64,000 nt of DNA from Diphasiastrum complanatum (GCA_029204225.1 CM055105.1:49055688-49119687); one strand, 5' to 3'. Shown: positions 42,549 through 54,615, numbered from the stretch's first letter. Made by a program: numbers and translations. Notes: generated by a model from the sequence alone, not told the origin.

Positions 42549-43630
42549 CTAGTGCTCTTCCACCTCAACCATAGTCAAATATTTCTCATTGTAGATAATG
42601 CTTATCTCCATTCGGTTTGTGTGACCATTTAGTTCAAAGTCTTGATCCAGTGGTAGCCATGTACCTTCAATTTTCTTGTATCTCTGGTAGCTAAATGTGA
42701 GACTGAGCATTTGCTTTTTGATATGATAACGAAAGATCATTGAGGACTTTTTAATCATGCATTCTATGTCATTATTTGTTTTATTATCCCAGCCTTGATC
42801 CATGAGATTTGACAAAGTCTCATCTGATAAATCCTTGCAAACAAATAAAGTTGGTGTCCTACAAATACTAGCACTCGAGAAAAAATCAACAAATGTATGC
42901 AATGAGATAAACCAACTTAGGTGAACAATTTTCGAGCCTGTGCTTATCTTCATAGTATTTTTAATACCAATGAGTAGCTTGCATCTCAAGGATTCAGAAA
43001 CAATGCTGTCAGGAGTAGGCCACTCATCACTTTGAAAACTAGGCAATGGAATTGCTTCGAGCTTGCCAAAACCTCCATCTGTTTGTGGCGTATATAAAGA
43101 TTCATAAAAATAGATACCACAATCTGCAAGTTCCTTTGGACTTCTTCCTCTGTATTATATTCCTGCAAGTGATTGTGTGGGCTCCCATTCACTTATGCAT
43201 AATGGATATAAATCTGAAAGAAAAAAACAATGTTGAGGCTTTTAAATCATAATCTGAAGAGCATCAGTAAAGGAAATCACCTATGATTGTTGTAGAGTGC
43301 ATATCTTTTGATATACTTACAATTACATTTTTGATGATCATGAGGATTGATATCATGTACTTTGATTTCTGAATGCATATATACATGTTGCACTAAGACT
43401 TCTGATATCGATTGACCTCCCGGGGTAGTCTTAAACTCCAAGAAATTTGCTTTCCAATAAGATTTATAAGTCATTTTTGCTCTTTTCTTTTGTCAAAAAT
43501 TGCCCTTTGATGATGGATGCAGCAATACCCATGAGTTCTTCGTATAGTTTGTTGGCTTCCAGTTATCAGCTTCATCTTTCTCATTGTAAAGAATCACAGA
43601 ATCGATTGTAGATCTGGGCCTCCTCGCCAT
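42549..43630 (-). pseudogene. Minus-strand multi-exon gene remnant, unknown function
   Basis: Starts MARRPRSTIDSVILYNEKDE at 43630, converging on the H3-protease gene. The same frame continues through one TGA (about 43494) into MTYKSYWKANFLEFKTTPGG and a His/Cys-rich part (HDINPHDHQKCNC) that ends at a donor GTAAGTATATC near 43320. After an acceptor TTTCTTTCAG (about 43214) the reading resumes and, past a TAA near 43165, runs open to 42549 (LVDFF-like FVDFFSSASICRTP, IFRYHIKKQMLSLTFSYQRY). With two in-frame stops it is probably broken, unless different splice sites are used. The family is not recognised. Confidence 0.5.
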
Positions 43631-43680
43631 TGCTATTTTCAAAGCTTGGGCTCCAAAAATCTCTCTGATATGTTACTTAA

Positions 43681-43975
43681 TTTTAATTTTTCGTATCACA
43701 TTTAATCTAATGTGAATGCCAACATAGTCACAGTTACTATGTTTACCATATTTTATGTAACTGTACATACTATATTTCTATAATTGTAACTAATATAGTT
43801 AGAAAATTTCATTATACTAACCAGCATAGTAAAGTAAATTTAATTTGAGATATTGACGTCGGGCAGATTAGCACGTGTCGGGCAGGAAGAAAAAACCAAT
43901 GGGATACGTCCATGCTGCCCAGACACAAATTTCAAAGTTTTCTATATTGCATTTTTATTTTTTAGTTAATTTGAA
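43681..43975. other. AT-rich DNA with repeated ACTATA/TAGTTA words, then GC-richer patch
   Basis: Between 43720 and 43840 the words AGTTACTATG, GTAACTGTAC, TACTATATT, GTAACTAATATAGTTAG and ACTAACCAGCATAGTAA recur in direct and inverted form, like the subterminal zone of a DNA transposon. At 43857-43920 GTCGGGCAG occurs twice and CTGCCC once in inverted orientation. Confidence 0.4.
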
Positions 43976-44096
43976 CTACGTTACGTAGATTTTAAATCTG
44001 TGCATTTTGATTGGGCTTGGTGACAGTTGAAACTAAAGAAAAAAAATAAAAGTATATTTACAAAGGGTCTTTTTGATATTGAGAACTCCTCTAATG
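43976..44096. mobile_element. MITE family 1, copy 3 (right half only)
   Basis: Matches the last about 120 bp of the copies at 7742 and 19886 (ACGTTACGTAGAT at the start, AACTCCTCTAATG at the end). The left half is missing. The start codon of the following captured segment lies 2 bp after its end. Confidence 0.85.
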
Positions 44097-44097
44097 C

Positions 44098-45620
44098 ATG
44101 GCTTCTAATGTCTTTGAGGTTTCTTCTTCTTATGATGCAATCATTAAGAGGGAGTCTTATGAAGGAAAGAGCAATGGAAGATTGTTTCTTGGGAAGATCC
44201 AAGGCATGGATCTCACATCTCTTCATCAACTCAAAGGATTCTATGATTATGAATTGGTCACTCATGATTGAGATGGCAAAATTGGTTGGAGAAGACTACA
44301 TGGAGCAAATCGAGAGGCAATTTCTTCAAGGCAAGGGAGATCTCATTGGTGATCATGAGCTTATTGAGGTTTGTTATGGACTCAAGAAGGCTGGATTTAT
44401 TAGTTTTGATAATCATCTTCACCTACTCTACTTCATGTTGGATGAAAATTTTGGAATCTACCTTTTGATTTATGATGGTGCCACCAATGATATTGTTTTT
44501 ACTAACCTTTGTGAAAGATCGAGATCAAGCATTAATGAGATCTTGTTGGATCTAGATCATATGTTTGAGAGGGAGTATCTCTAGAGGTTCAGGTCTAAAG
44601 ATATTCATATCTTTGATATCTTTGATTATCAAGAGAAAGGTAAGCAAGTGGAAGTGACTCACTTTGCTTTATTGACATGTTTTGAATAATCTTCTTGTGT
44701 AAATGATGCTATACAAGTGGATATTGGTTCTCATGCTAGAAAATCAAGTAATGGATCTGGAAAACAAGGTTTGTTCAATGACTTTGTTGGTCAAGAGGAA
44801 GATCAAGAGGTTGGTCTCAAAGGGCTTCAACAACACAAAAGGAAATGTGGTCATTTGGAGCTAGTCAAGAGCATCAAAGGAAGGTTATTTGGCAAAGATG
44901 TTATGGATCTGTTTTTAAAGGTGTTTGAAGACTCAAGTAAGGTCAAAGGAGTAGCAAGGAAGTGTTGTTCAAGTTTACTTTACTTGTTCTATCTCATATT
45001 TGAGCAATTTCATGTGGATGATATGGTAAAACTAGCTACATTGGTTTGCATCAGTTTGATGATGGAGTTGTACTAGCATTCTTGGCTAGTTTTGCTGATG
45101 GAAATGAAGCAATTGGAGGTTCATAATATCACTCATCCACTCCTAAGTTCTCAAATGTTGAGCTACTTGGTGCCAATTTTTGGATATTGTCAATTTTTGG
45201 TGAATTCATGGTCATTTTCTTGTGTCAAGTAGATCTTGAAGATGGACTAGTGCAACCTACTTGGTTTATGGAGTCATGTGGTGCTGGATTTGCATCATTG
45301 ATGTACTCACTTAATCATGGATTTCCAAGGTTTGATGGTTTCTTGTGGCAAGATGGAGATGGAGGCTCATTCATGGAGTTTTATGGTGGAGACATATCAA
45401 GAAAGGACAAAGTTGGAGGAGACAAGCAAGCAAATGGTCATCACTCACATTTATTGTTTGGTTGCTATAATGTTTCAGAGAGTTCAAAGTTTGAAACATG
45501 GAGGAATCATTTCATTCACATTCTATTTGGTTCTTCATGTTCTAGTTATATCTTGATGTGTAAAATTGATGTAAGAAATCGTGAAGCATCCAATTTGGAC
45601 ACTATTCTCTATATCATATG
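44098..45620 (+). pseudogene. Longer copy of the captured coding segment found inside the copia element
   Basis: Begins MASNVFEVSSSYDAIIKRES and, after a TGA at 44269 and a frame change, continues EMAKLVGEDYMEQIERQFLQ, ending EREYL at 44584. Then come SSNGSGKQGLFNDFVGQ, GKDVMDLFLKVFEDSSKVKG (44717-45076), YGKTSYIGLHQFDDGVVLAF in another frame, and GFLWQDGDGGSFMEFYGG with CKIDVRNREASNLDTILYII (to 45620). The second half is collinear with 13203-14040. Several stops and frameshifts break it. No known domain is recognised. It is followed within 100 bp by a polypurine tract and an LTR of the same copia family, so it is the 3' internal part of such an element. Confidence 0.7.
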
Positions 45621-45715
45621 AAAGATACTTCAGAACCTTAGAAAGGAGATCTATACTTAGGATGGAGATCATTCTAAAGTTGGATCCAAGTAGTATGGTT
45701 AAAACTATGCCAAAA

Positions 45716-45731
45716 CTAGTTGAAGAGGGAA
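45716..45731 (+). other. Polypurine tract of the second copia element
   Basis: AGTTGAAGAGGGAA immediately precedes the LTR start TGTGAGAG, as TGAAGAGAGAG does in the first element. Confidence 0.75.
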
Positions 45732-46276
45732 TGTGAGAGATTTCAACAAGTTTAGTCATATTTTGGTAAATTGTCAATTGAGGCCAAAACTCATTTTAGA
45801 CTTAGAGATAAACCTTTTGAAGTTATATTAGTTTAAAATACATTCAATAAACACTTTTTGAAAGTGTGGGAAAGTTGGTAGTCGAGTTTGAGAGGGATTC
45901 AATTTTGAACTTTGGGTACATTGAATCTAGACCCAAAAATAGTAGGGTTTACATTTTGGAGGGAAAGCCAAGTGGGCAAATAGTGTTTGGACCTGTTATA
46001 AAAGGATGTAACTCGTGGAGAGACACATCTTCTCTCTTCTCTCTCTCATTTCATCATTATACATGGTCCTCTTTGGGTTCTACTACTCATTGGTGCACTC
46101 TCTTGACGATATCTTGCAATCTTGTGTTTAGAATGCTCATATTTTGCTATTTTTGGTTTCACACGTGTGACATATAGTAGGTTATTGTAATTGTATGGAC
46201 ATCAACTATATTTTATGTTTTGGTTCATGTTTGATCAGTATCTCTTAGAGTTTGCATTTCATTTTCTATGTAGATG
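45732..46276 (+). repeat. Copia LTR C, truncated at its 3' end
   Basis: Aligns with the complement of LTR A (12325-12973): TTGAGGCCAAAAC, ATTGAATCTAGACCC, GTTATAAAAGGATGTAACTC and others in order, including the TATA block at about 46001. Homology stops at GTAGATGCTGAT (about 46276). The last 80-100 bp of the LTR are missing and gypsy RNase H sequence follows directly. Confidence 0.9.
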
Positions 46277-46650
46277 CTGATGCGGTGGGTGCAGTCCTTT
46301 ACCAGGATGGTAGACCTGTGGCTTTTGAAAGCAAGAAGCTGGATCCAACTCAAAGTAGATATTATGAGAAGGAACTTTTTGTTGTCATCCATGCGTTAAA
46401 CATCTGGAGACATTATTTGTACGGATCTAAATTCATGGTTATGACTGATCACGAGTCTCTTAAATGTATCTGTGATGCCTCGGACCTTAGGGGTTGTAAG
46501 GCCTGTTGGTCAGAACTCATACAAGAATTTGAATTTGACATTAAGTACCGTCGAGATACATCGAATTGTGTTGCTGATGCTTTGACCCGGATTGGAGAGG
46601 TTAATCAGTTATGCTTTGTTGAGTTCCAATCCAAATTGTATCTTTCTCTA
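46258..46650 (+). pseudogene. Ty3/gypsy RNase H domain fused to the copia LTR
   Basis: Reads VDADAVGAVLYQDGRPVAFE, then SKKLDPTQSRYYEKE, then HYLYGSKFMVMTDHESLK and CVADALTR. These are the successive RNase H motifs of gypsy elements (first catalytic D, E of the YEKE region, D of TDH, D of ADALTR). The frame is open from inside the LTR through 46773. RT is missing upstream and integrase downstream, so only this domain survives between two deletion junctions. Confidence 0.88.
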
Positions 46651-46659
46651 CGAGATCTT

Positions 46660-47044
46660 TGTCGGAACGTCACCATCCTAGGAGGTCATGTGTCGCTGGC
46701 AGGACTATGCTTGATGGGACCCACTATGCTATGTCTATATAGTGGTGGAATTTTCCTCTTTCCATTCACTTAGTCTACTTGGGAGTTGGTAGATGGAGAT
46801 CATGTGCATGAGCCAGGATGTATCTCCAGGCCAAGAGATGTGTGCTAGGAAGATCCAAGGGCAGTGGCTGGTGGTATGGGGCACCAATTATCACAGGAGG
46901 CTCAACTAGAAATGACTATGTTGATAGCTCTAGTGCATCGGGTTGGGTCGGTTGTGACCCTATGGATGGGCGGATACGGTGTGTCGTCATTGGTATGGGG
47001 CATGCGGTAACCCTCAAGGCAGTCAGAGATCTAAGGGAGTTGTA
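46660..47044 (+). repeat. Ty3/gypsy LTR fragment
   Basis: Homologous to the minus-strand fragment at 21691-22090. Shared landmarks are ATGTGTCGC, CTTGATGGGACCCAC, the TATA-like ctatgtctatatagtgg (46730-46746), GACCCTATGGATGGGCGG and the end GAGTTGTAACA. The open frame across it is a by-product. Confidence 0.65.
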
Positions 47045-47064
47045 ACATCAAGCTATAACAACAA

Positions 47065-47910
47065 CTTTGATACCATGTCAGGAGATTGCTGGAAAGTTAT
47101 CTCCTCGGTGCATGCACTGACTTGATCGCAATGGATTACGTAGGCGAACACAAAGAATCTATCTGCATTGCAGAAGTGGAAGTGCAGACAGTCAAACACA
47201 GCAGTAAGGAGGCCAAATAGACAATGAAATAGCAAAAGCATGCAACATTGACAAAGATCTGAATGCAACAACAAGATAGTAGTTAATTTAGATTGATATA
47301 TATGAAAATACAAGTAGGATTGATGTTATGAGCACAAGACAATTGCGGGCGAAACCGCATGCCTAGAAAGTTAACTACGTTCTGTAAAAGCTATGAGCTT
47401 ATTTTTGACAATCATTCTGAAAGAAATCAATGCTTGAAAAACATCTACTGTGTCTATATAGCTCTGATGATCTTGATATGATCACTACATATTCATAGTC
47501 TATTGTTGATTACAGTTGTCATCTCTATATACAATTTACAAATGTGCAGATGTATGTACAAGAAGATGGCGTGGAGCCATTGCGTCATTTGAGGTAGATC
47601 ATGGCGGCTGCTATCATTGTCCAAGTGGTTGCACAGTACATGAAGTGGGCATGAGAAGGCTTCGACTATTCGGAGTCGAACGTGTCCTCGACGATAGTTG
47701 ATAAAGTTGAAATAGTCGTTTGACAGTCCTCGACGATAGTCGGTTGAGTCGACAAGTCGGACTTCCTTGACAAGTCAGTTGCCATTCTGATGTCTGTCTT
47801 CTGTATTAGAGTATTTCTGCAGACTGTGTGACAATGCATGTAAAACTACAGCAATATGAATGGAACTAGATTAACATGGGATTTAGAAAAGTAGAGGAAT
47901 AAATCCAACA
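47065..47910 (-). repeat. Copia-type LTR (835 bp) with adjacent primer binding site
   Basis: CTTTGATACCA at 47065-47075 is, on the minus strand, TGGTATCAAAG, close to the plant copia primer site. It abuts TGTCAGGAG at 47076. The other end is ATCCAACA at 47910, so on the minus strand the LTR runs TGTTGGAT to CTCCTGACA. It contains a minus-strand TATA (TGTATATAGAG, about 47530) and two copies of CCTCGACGATAGT. This would be the 5' LTR of a minus-strand element whose body is replaced by the gypsy fragment. Confidence 0.7.
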
Positions 47911-48343
47911 CTAGGTATATCTTAGAATTTGAAAAGATTCTAGGGCTATGCATACATGGAAGAATCATAAATTGTCTATGAGGTATTGTGGACCATTTTG
48001 AATTATAAAGAAAATTGATTCTTTAGCTTACAAACTTTAGTAAAATCCACTACTCGCCCAATATTTCATGTAAGTTGATTATAATTAAGCTACATGAGGT
48101 GATACACTTGAGTTTGATGAAATCTAGTCTAATTGGTAGATTTGTTACTTAGTGTACCTTTGAAACCTAAGAAATTACTCAAAATCAAATATAAACAATA
48201 AAGAAGTTATTCTTTTCTTGATTTCTTGATCAGATGAAAAGGACAAACCAAGGATGATGATTTTTGAGAAACAACTAAAAGCATAAAAAAGAACTTCTCT
48301 AATTTTTACTACTCAAAACAAAAGTAGTTCAAGGGGGGGAAAT
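47911..48343 (+). other. 3' end of a gypsy-type internal region with polypurine tract
   Basis: Non-coding AT-rich sequence ending in AAGGGGGGGAAAT (48331-48343), which directly precedes an LTR start. No coding motif is left. Confidence 0.55.
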
Positions 48344-48963
<620 letters not shown>

Positions 48964-49952
48964 CCTCTCTTCCTAATTTACATGGTAGTAGTCAGTAACA
49001 TAATTCTTTGATGATCTAACTCTAGAAATAATTCTAATGGTTTTAGAGCTTATAGAATTTTGCTTGTGGGAGAAACAAATTTTAGCCTAAAATGAGAAGA
49101 AATGATAGAGAAAAGCATATTTAAAAAGTAGTGCTTATTGCTTCTATTTTGGATAGCTAGTTCCTTGAAGTCTTGATTGTCTGGTAACTGGATTTACTTT
49201 GTGTTATGTCAGATAGTATACGGAAGGTAACTGCAAATTCTTTAATTTTCTCCTTCCATTTTGCATGAAAAATAAGTGTAATTTATGCTAGCAAGCCTCA
49301 CTTCATTCTTATTAAGTTTAATCACTCACAAACAATGCATGGATGCCTACTATCTTGCAAATAGCACACCAATTGCAAGCATAGTGAAAATTTCATATTT
49401 TATCCAATGAAAAAGTCACCAAAGCATGTAAAAAGCATTTATAACACCTTCTAATGGCATTCAATGCTCAAAATGTGTTGAATACAACCTCACTCCATGT
49501 AAATATTCAACATCTTATGTAATCCATTTCTTTGCAAAGATTCACACGATTTGTAGAATTCAACTAGATTCGGAACAACTCGGCAAACATGTTTATTCCA
49601 TCAGTCAAAATGTTGACCGATATATCTAACCCAATGTTCTAGCCTAGGAAAATGTCAATCGACATTTTATCAGTGATCTGGTCAGTGCAAAATATGAACA
49701 TAGTCTCAAATCTAAAAGAGTTGTAGATTTTCACATATTTTAGCAACCAATTAGTTTCTTAGACTATCATAATGAGCTTAAAATCTTGCATATTCTAGCA
49801 CCTAAGGTTTATAAACCCAAAAATGTATTGTGCTAAACTTGAAATTCTCTTGCATAAAAACATAGTTACTGGTTTTGTAGAAGTCAATATCCCCCCAAAT
49901 ATAAAACCAATTTTGGGAAAAAAATGTTCATTTCATTTTTAGACTTTGCTAG

Positions 49953-50007
<55 letters not shown>

Positions 50008-50898
50008 ATAATGTCAACTTTTGTTAAATGTGAAAATTTTAGGAAAAAAGTCAATTGACCCACCCATGTATTGTTATCAAGTGTGTCATGGGTTGGACTT
50101 GATGCTCACCAAGCGCACAATTCCTCGCCCACATGTGGGCAAATTATTAGCCTTCAATCTAGTGAATGACTACAAAGATCCTTGCCATATAAAAGCCAAA
50201 AATAAAAATGATCTTGAGCAAAATAATTCCAAACAGATGAGACGACATGATACTTGCAACTCACAAGGATAGTAGGGACATCTTGAAAAACCATTGCCAG
50301 CATTGGACCCCACATTTCCATCTTAGTCTTGTTTGAATATAGCGTGCATGCTCCATAAGATCTGGCTGAAAGCTCAGCCAAAATTATAAAAAAATGCTCA
50401 GCAAATCAGTGCTCATGACCTGTGGGAGAGAGGCTTAGTCAGAAAAGGAGTGCTGGGTTGCTCCTTCTTCATTATTTCCTCGCTCTGAACGTGGTCAAAT
50501 AAGGAAGTACTCGGGTGATTTTACTTTACTTCTTGGGGAGGGTATCTAGATGCTGCTGGAAAGCAGCCAGCAGCTGCGTGGTGTTGAACCAAGTCCAAGC
50601 CCACCTTGTAATTTTATTGTCTTGCATCGATTAATTAGCTGCAATCAGTACACCTGCTAGAGGACCTTGGCAGCATATATGAGCAGCAGCTAGCAGCTGC
50701 TCATTCTCATTCTCAAAAGCAGTCGCACTCATTCTCAAGGAATAGCAGTGTTTCATTTTTTGCTTTCGCCGATCGCTACTCCCACATGCATCGGCTTCCT
50801 ATTTGAAGCATATTGTGAGCTACTATCGTACAATCGTTCGGACGTCTGAAGACCTCTTCATCTAACTTTCTGATCAACGAATTGACGGCTCTCTTACT
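48964..50898. other. Intergenic, no gene; promoter of the DUF1825 gene at the right
   Basis: AT-rich to about 50400 with no supported coding sequence. From 50550 the words cagcagctgc and agcagctag recur (several CAGCTG sites at 50560-50700), probably the promoter or leader of the following gene. Confidence 0.35.
49956..50005. repeat. (GA)n microsatellite
   Basis: Perfect GA run of about 50 bp. Confidence 0.97.
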
Positions 50899-51429
50899 TT
50901 GATGCCACTCTTCATAGCCGGCTCTTTGTCTGCAACGTCTCAATCTGTTCGAATGCATTTCTCTGTGGCTTGCGCTCTTGGTAGTGCCTCTTCATCGTCA
51001 TGTCTACGAAGCGATCAAATGTTCGGCGGCCATACTATCACTACCAGAGCACCTAGAACACACCGACGGAGAGTGTCTTTTAGAATGAGAGCAGCACAAC
51101 AAGCTTTTTTCGAATCTAGCATCGTGCAAGCCGAGTCTGACAGGTTACGAACAGACTACAGTGCTATGCTTAAGCTAGGAAGGAAATACGGTAAATTTGA
51201 TAGGCCGGGCAAGATTTTCTACATTCAAGAGATGAAAAACCTTATAGAAAGATGGCAGATCTTCGTCAAGCGAATGGAGCTGGTGGACGACTTCTCAGCA
51301 AAGAGCGTTTTGACAAAACTGAGAACCGAAGTGGGTCCACTGGGGTTAAGCAACTTGGATCTGGCAGACTCGATGTATGTTGTACTAGACGAAATGAGAA
51401 AGGATGCAGAAGCAGAAGAAACCTTCTAG
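50899..51429 (+). CDS. DUF1825-family protein, predicted plastid-targeted
   Basis: A 176-residue intact single-exon gene. Residues 1-62 are rich in Ser, Ala and Arg with few acidic residues, like a chloroplast transit peptide. Residues about 68-170 match my recollection of the DUF1825 family of cyanobacteria and plant plastids: AFFESSIVQAES, then YSAMLKLGRKYGKFDRPGK, then FYIQEMKNLIERWQIFVKRMEL and a Leu-rich C-terminal helix pair. The function of the family is not established. The first ATG at 50899 is followed by a second at once; either gives a good transit peptide. The gene is an island among transposon relics and shows no damage, so it is probably functional. Confidence 0.85.
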   Translation: MMPLFIAGSLSATSQSVRMHFSVACALGSASSSSCLRSDQMFGGHTITTRAPRTHRRRVSFRMRAAQQAFFESSIVQAESDRLRTDYSAMLKLGRKYGKFDRPGKIFYIQEMKNLIERWQIFVKRMELVDDFSAKSVLTKLRTEVGPLGLSNLDLADSMYVVLDEMRKDAEAEETF

Positions 51430-52977
51430 GCCACCATACTTGCGTGCACCATCCAACGTGGCTGGCTCAGTTGGTTACCTTGACATCCAAACTTTCTTTG
51501 GTCTGAAGTTCAAGTGCCCTTTGAACCCAAGATGCATACTAGCTTGCACCAAACTTCATGACAATCACTACAGAAACTTAACATTCTAGCTTTCCGTCAA
51601 AGGCATCATTGCAATACAGCCATACGACCACTCGTTGCCCAGATGAGTACAGTAGATATTTAACACAGATTCTGTAATGCGTCTTCATTTTAATGGCTAT
51701 GCGGGGTTACTATCTATTGAGTGATTCTCAGGCTGAAAAAATTAAGTCGTGATTCTTATTCACTGTACAGAACACGCTCAGTTATAGAAATGATCCAACT
51801 TTTTACTAGCATCGATTGGTTTTTACTTGCATCAATTAGTTGTGGCAATGAAGGATTTTCATTATGCAGGATACTCAATCTGACATAGCTTGACCATTCA
51901 TCTTCTTCTAAGAACAGCCATAACATCATGATATAACTCTCTTAGCTCTGTTTATCCATAAACATAACACATTCACACTGAAGCACCACCCATTATGCAA
52001 GAACACAAAAGTACATCACTCACGCTTTAGTTGGAATTACCTGTGGCTGCATACTTTAGATTACCAGCCCTGATATCTTAGAGTTCCTGTCAGAGAGAAG
52101 CCATAGATCCGTAGCGTACGGAAAAGCTTGTTCCAAACGTCGTACGGAACATGCTGGTATAGATATATGGAACAAATAAAAGCAAAAATATATATTTTTA
52201 AGACATAGGCTATGTGTGGGTGGGGTTTGAACTTGGGTGTGGCAACAACCCTAGCACTTGCACTACCGATGAGATGGCAACAACCCTAGCACTTGCACGT
52301 CTAAATTTTTTTTTGAGTTAACTTTACATAATTTTTTCCTTTTTAACAAAGGGTTGTTGCCATCTCATTGGTAGTGTTCAAAAAAGCCGACAAAGTATAG
52401 GAATGGAACTGACATCTTTTCTTAAAAATCGACATCATGAAAACTTTGACTATTATTTAGGTAGGCATATAAGATGTTTCATGAGTAATAATTCTTAGAA
52501 AACTGAGAAGCTTAAAAAAAATCCAGGATTCTCAAAAATAGTTTCCGAAACATTGCCTCATTTTGCTTGAAAATTATTTCGAGAGCAAAAATTTTTGACA
52601 CTAAACTTTAGCCCATGTAAGAAAACAAAAAAGGAATATATAAAAAAAAAAATTAACAAATGTTTTTGCAATGGGAAAGGACCACTTTCTTTGGCCCAAC
52701 CATTGAGGATTGGCGACCCAAAAGAAAACAATGTTAGTAGTCACATTGGACGAAAATGTTTGTTTTGAACACACTAAAACAAGTCCCCATCCCTTAATCA
52801 AATCTATAGCTACAACTTTGGAGTTACATTGATCTAAGGTTTCCCCATCTCAGAGAACCTCATATTCTTGTCTATAATGTTATCGACATCTAAAAGTTTC
52901 TCTATCACACATGACCGGATGTTCTCCTTTATAATGTTATCCACATCTACGTTATCCACATGTCTGGATAGATTAGC

Positions 52978-52979
<2 letters not shown>

Positions 52980-53053
<74 letters not shown>
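52980..53053. repeat. (CT)n microsatellite
   Basis: Perfect CT run of about 74 bp. Confidence 0.97.
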
Positions 53054-53057
<4 letters not shown>

Positions 53058-54149
53058 GGTTTTTTTATGAGTGCACATTTTATGGTTTTGAAATGAAACT
53101 TAACGACGACATGGTACTCTCAGCCACCATGAATCACATTTTCACCACTACATAACATTCTCTCTCACACACTCATCACACACAAGGCATTTGCAAGATA
53201 GCGAGCCATGGAGAGAGTTGATGATGTACGAAAACATTAAAGTTTATTGTTGAGATCTCAAAAAGAACATCATCATCACACACAAATTCTCAAATAGCAA
53301 ACAACCTAGAGATACTAGTTTGAAATGCCTCTCTTGTTTTAACAAGGTATGGAGTCCTCAAATAGCACGTTGGGTTAGAGTTGTTTTCGCCTAGGACCAT
53401 AAATTTCCTTAACACGTAGTGTAAGTGAAGGGTTTCAAATGGATCCAACTGAATCTTGCATGTTCCATTGAATAGTAGTAATTTTTGGTTTTCATAGTGC
53501 TCTTTATTTTGTAGAAAAAGAGAATATTAATGTGGTGTTTAGCTACACAAGTTCCAAGATTTAACCAACATATAGGGAATTTATGTAGCATGGCAATGCC
53601 ATGCATATCACATTATCCATGCCCAAAACATTTCAGCAAACTCAACATTAGAGAATATGCTTAGGGGCTAAACCAAAGTCTTTTTATATGGTGTGGCACT
53701 ACCACGAAGCAATTTTGTTTTCTTTAGAGTTTGAAGTAAAAATTTGTTGGAAAACACACATGTCGGGGCATTGTCATGTCACAAAAATGTCTTTGTTAAC
53801 TATTGATTTAGTCAACAGATTGTTTGCAAGGATTCGACAGGCATGGTTGTCCTACAAAGAACTATATGAAGATTTGCCACTTGTGGCAAAAAGAAAAAAC
53901 CAAGAACTTTTATTTTCAAAGAATGTATGACATACAATAGGTCTATAGATATAGACAATATGGGCAATTAGTGGATAAATGAATGAATTCATGAGGACAT
54001 GATTGGATGTTAAATAGGCGGTTTAATCATGTTACATGGTCAATGTACATAAAGATGGCTATGAACTAAAGAAATAAATAATGAATTCAATAATAATAAG
54101 ATATGTTGACTAAAGTAACAAATAGAAAATTTTAAAACTTGGGGTTCAA

Positions 54150-54420
54150 AAAAATGGCTAAAATTGACTCCATTTGCAAAGATTAAGATTAGTTAATAGA
54201 TTGATACTAAGAAAACATTATATATATATTGATTCATTTGACAAGATTATAATGTGCCTATCTACTATTGCTTGAGAGCACATTATATATATTAATTGAA
54301 ATTCAATATATTGATATTATAGATTGCAATGTGTTCATAAATCAATATCAATAAATGTCATAAATATTGATTTATTTGCAAAGGTTAAAATGTGTTCATG
54401 AATCGATTTTAAAAGCACAT
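54150..54420. repeat. Degenerate AT-rich repeat
   Basis: The phrases tattgattcatttgacaaga, tattgatttatttgcaaagg, cacattatatatat and aatgtgttcat(g/a)aatc recur at irregular spacing of about 60-120 bp. Confidence 0.5.
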
Positions 54421-54477
54421 AATATCCTCTTTCCATTGATGTCACTTTCGAAATATCCACCAACAAAGATTTATAAA

Positions 54478-54615
54478 ATTCACTTGCCAAATGTCCCCAT
54501 GCTAATAATACTACTCGCTAAATATACTCACTTGCAAACATTCATATATTTTACTTGCCAAGCATCCGTTTGCTAAATTTCCACTCGCAAAATATTCATA
54601 TAATACACTTGCTAA
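54478..54615. repeat. Short-period array of ACTYGCNAA
   Basis: In 135 bp the words cacttgccaa, tactcgctaa, cacttgcaaa, tacttgccaa, gtttgctaa, cactcgcaaa and cacttgctaa occur in the same orientation, about every 15-25 bp. The spacer sequences differ. Confidence 0.65.

Larger units (their letters stand above)
51430..54477. other. Intergenic, no gene seen
   Basis: The left 300 bp should hold the DUF1825 gene 3' UTR. From 52200 to 52370 the phrase ttgccatctcatnggtagtg and its inverted form recur (atgagatggcaacaaccctagcacttgcac occurs in part twice), a small inverted duplication. The rest is AT-rich with broken frames. Confidence 0.35.

Noticed and set aside
44027-44097. N-terminal extension of the 44027-44584 frame into MKLKKKNKS
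   Set aside because: That part lies in the MITE copy 3; the better start is the ATG at 44098 in another frame.
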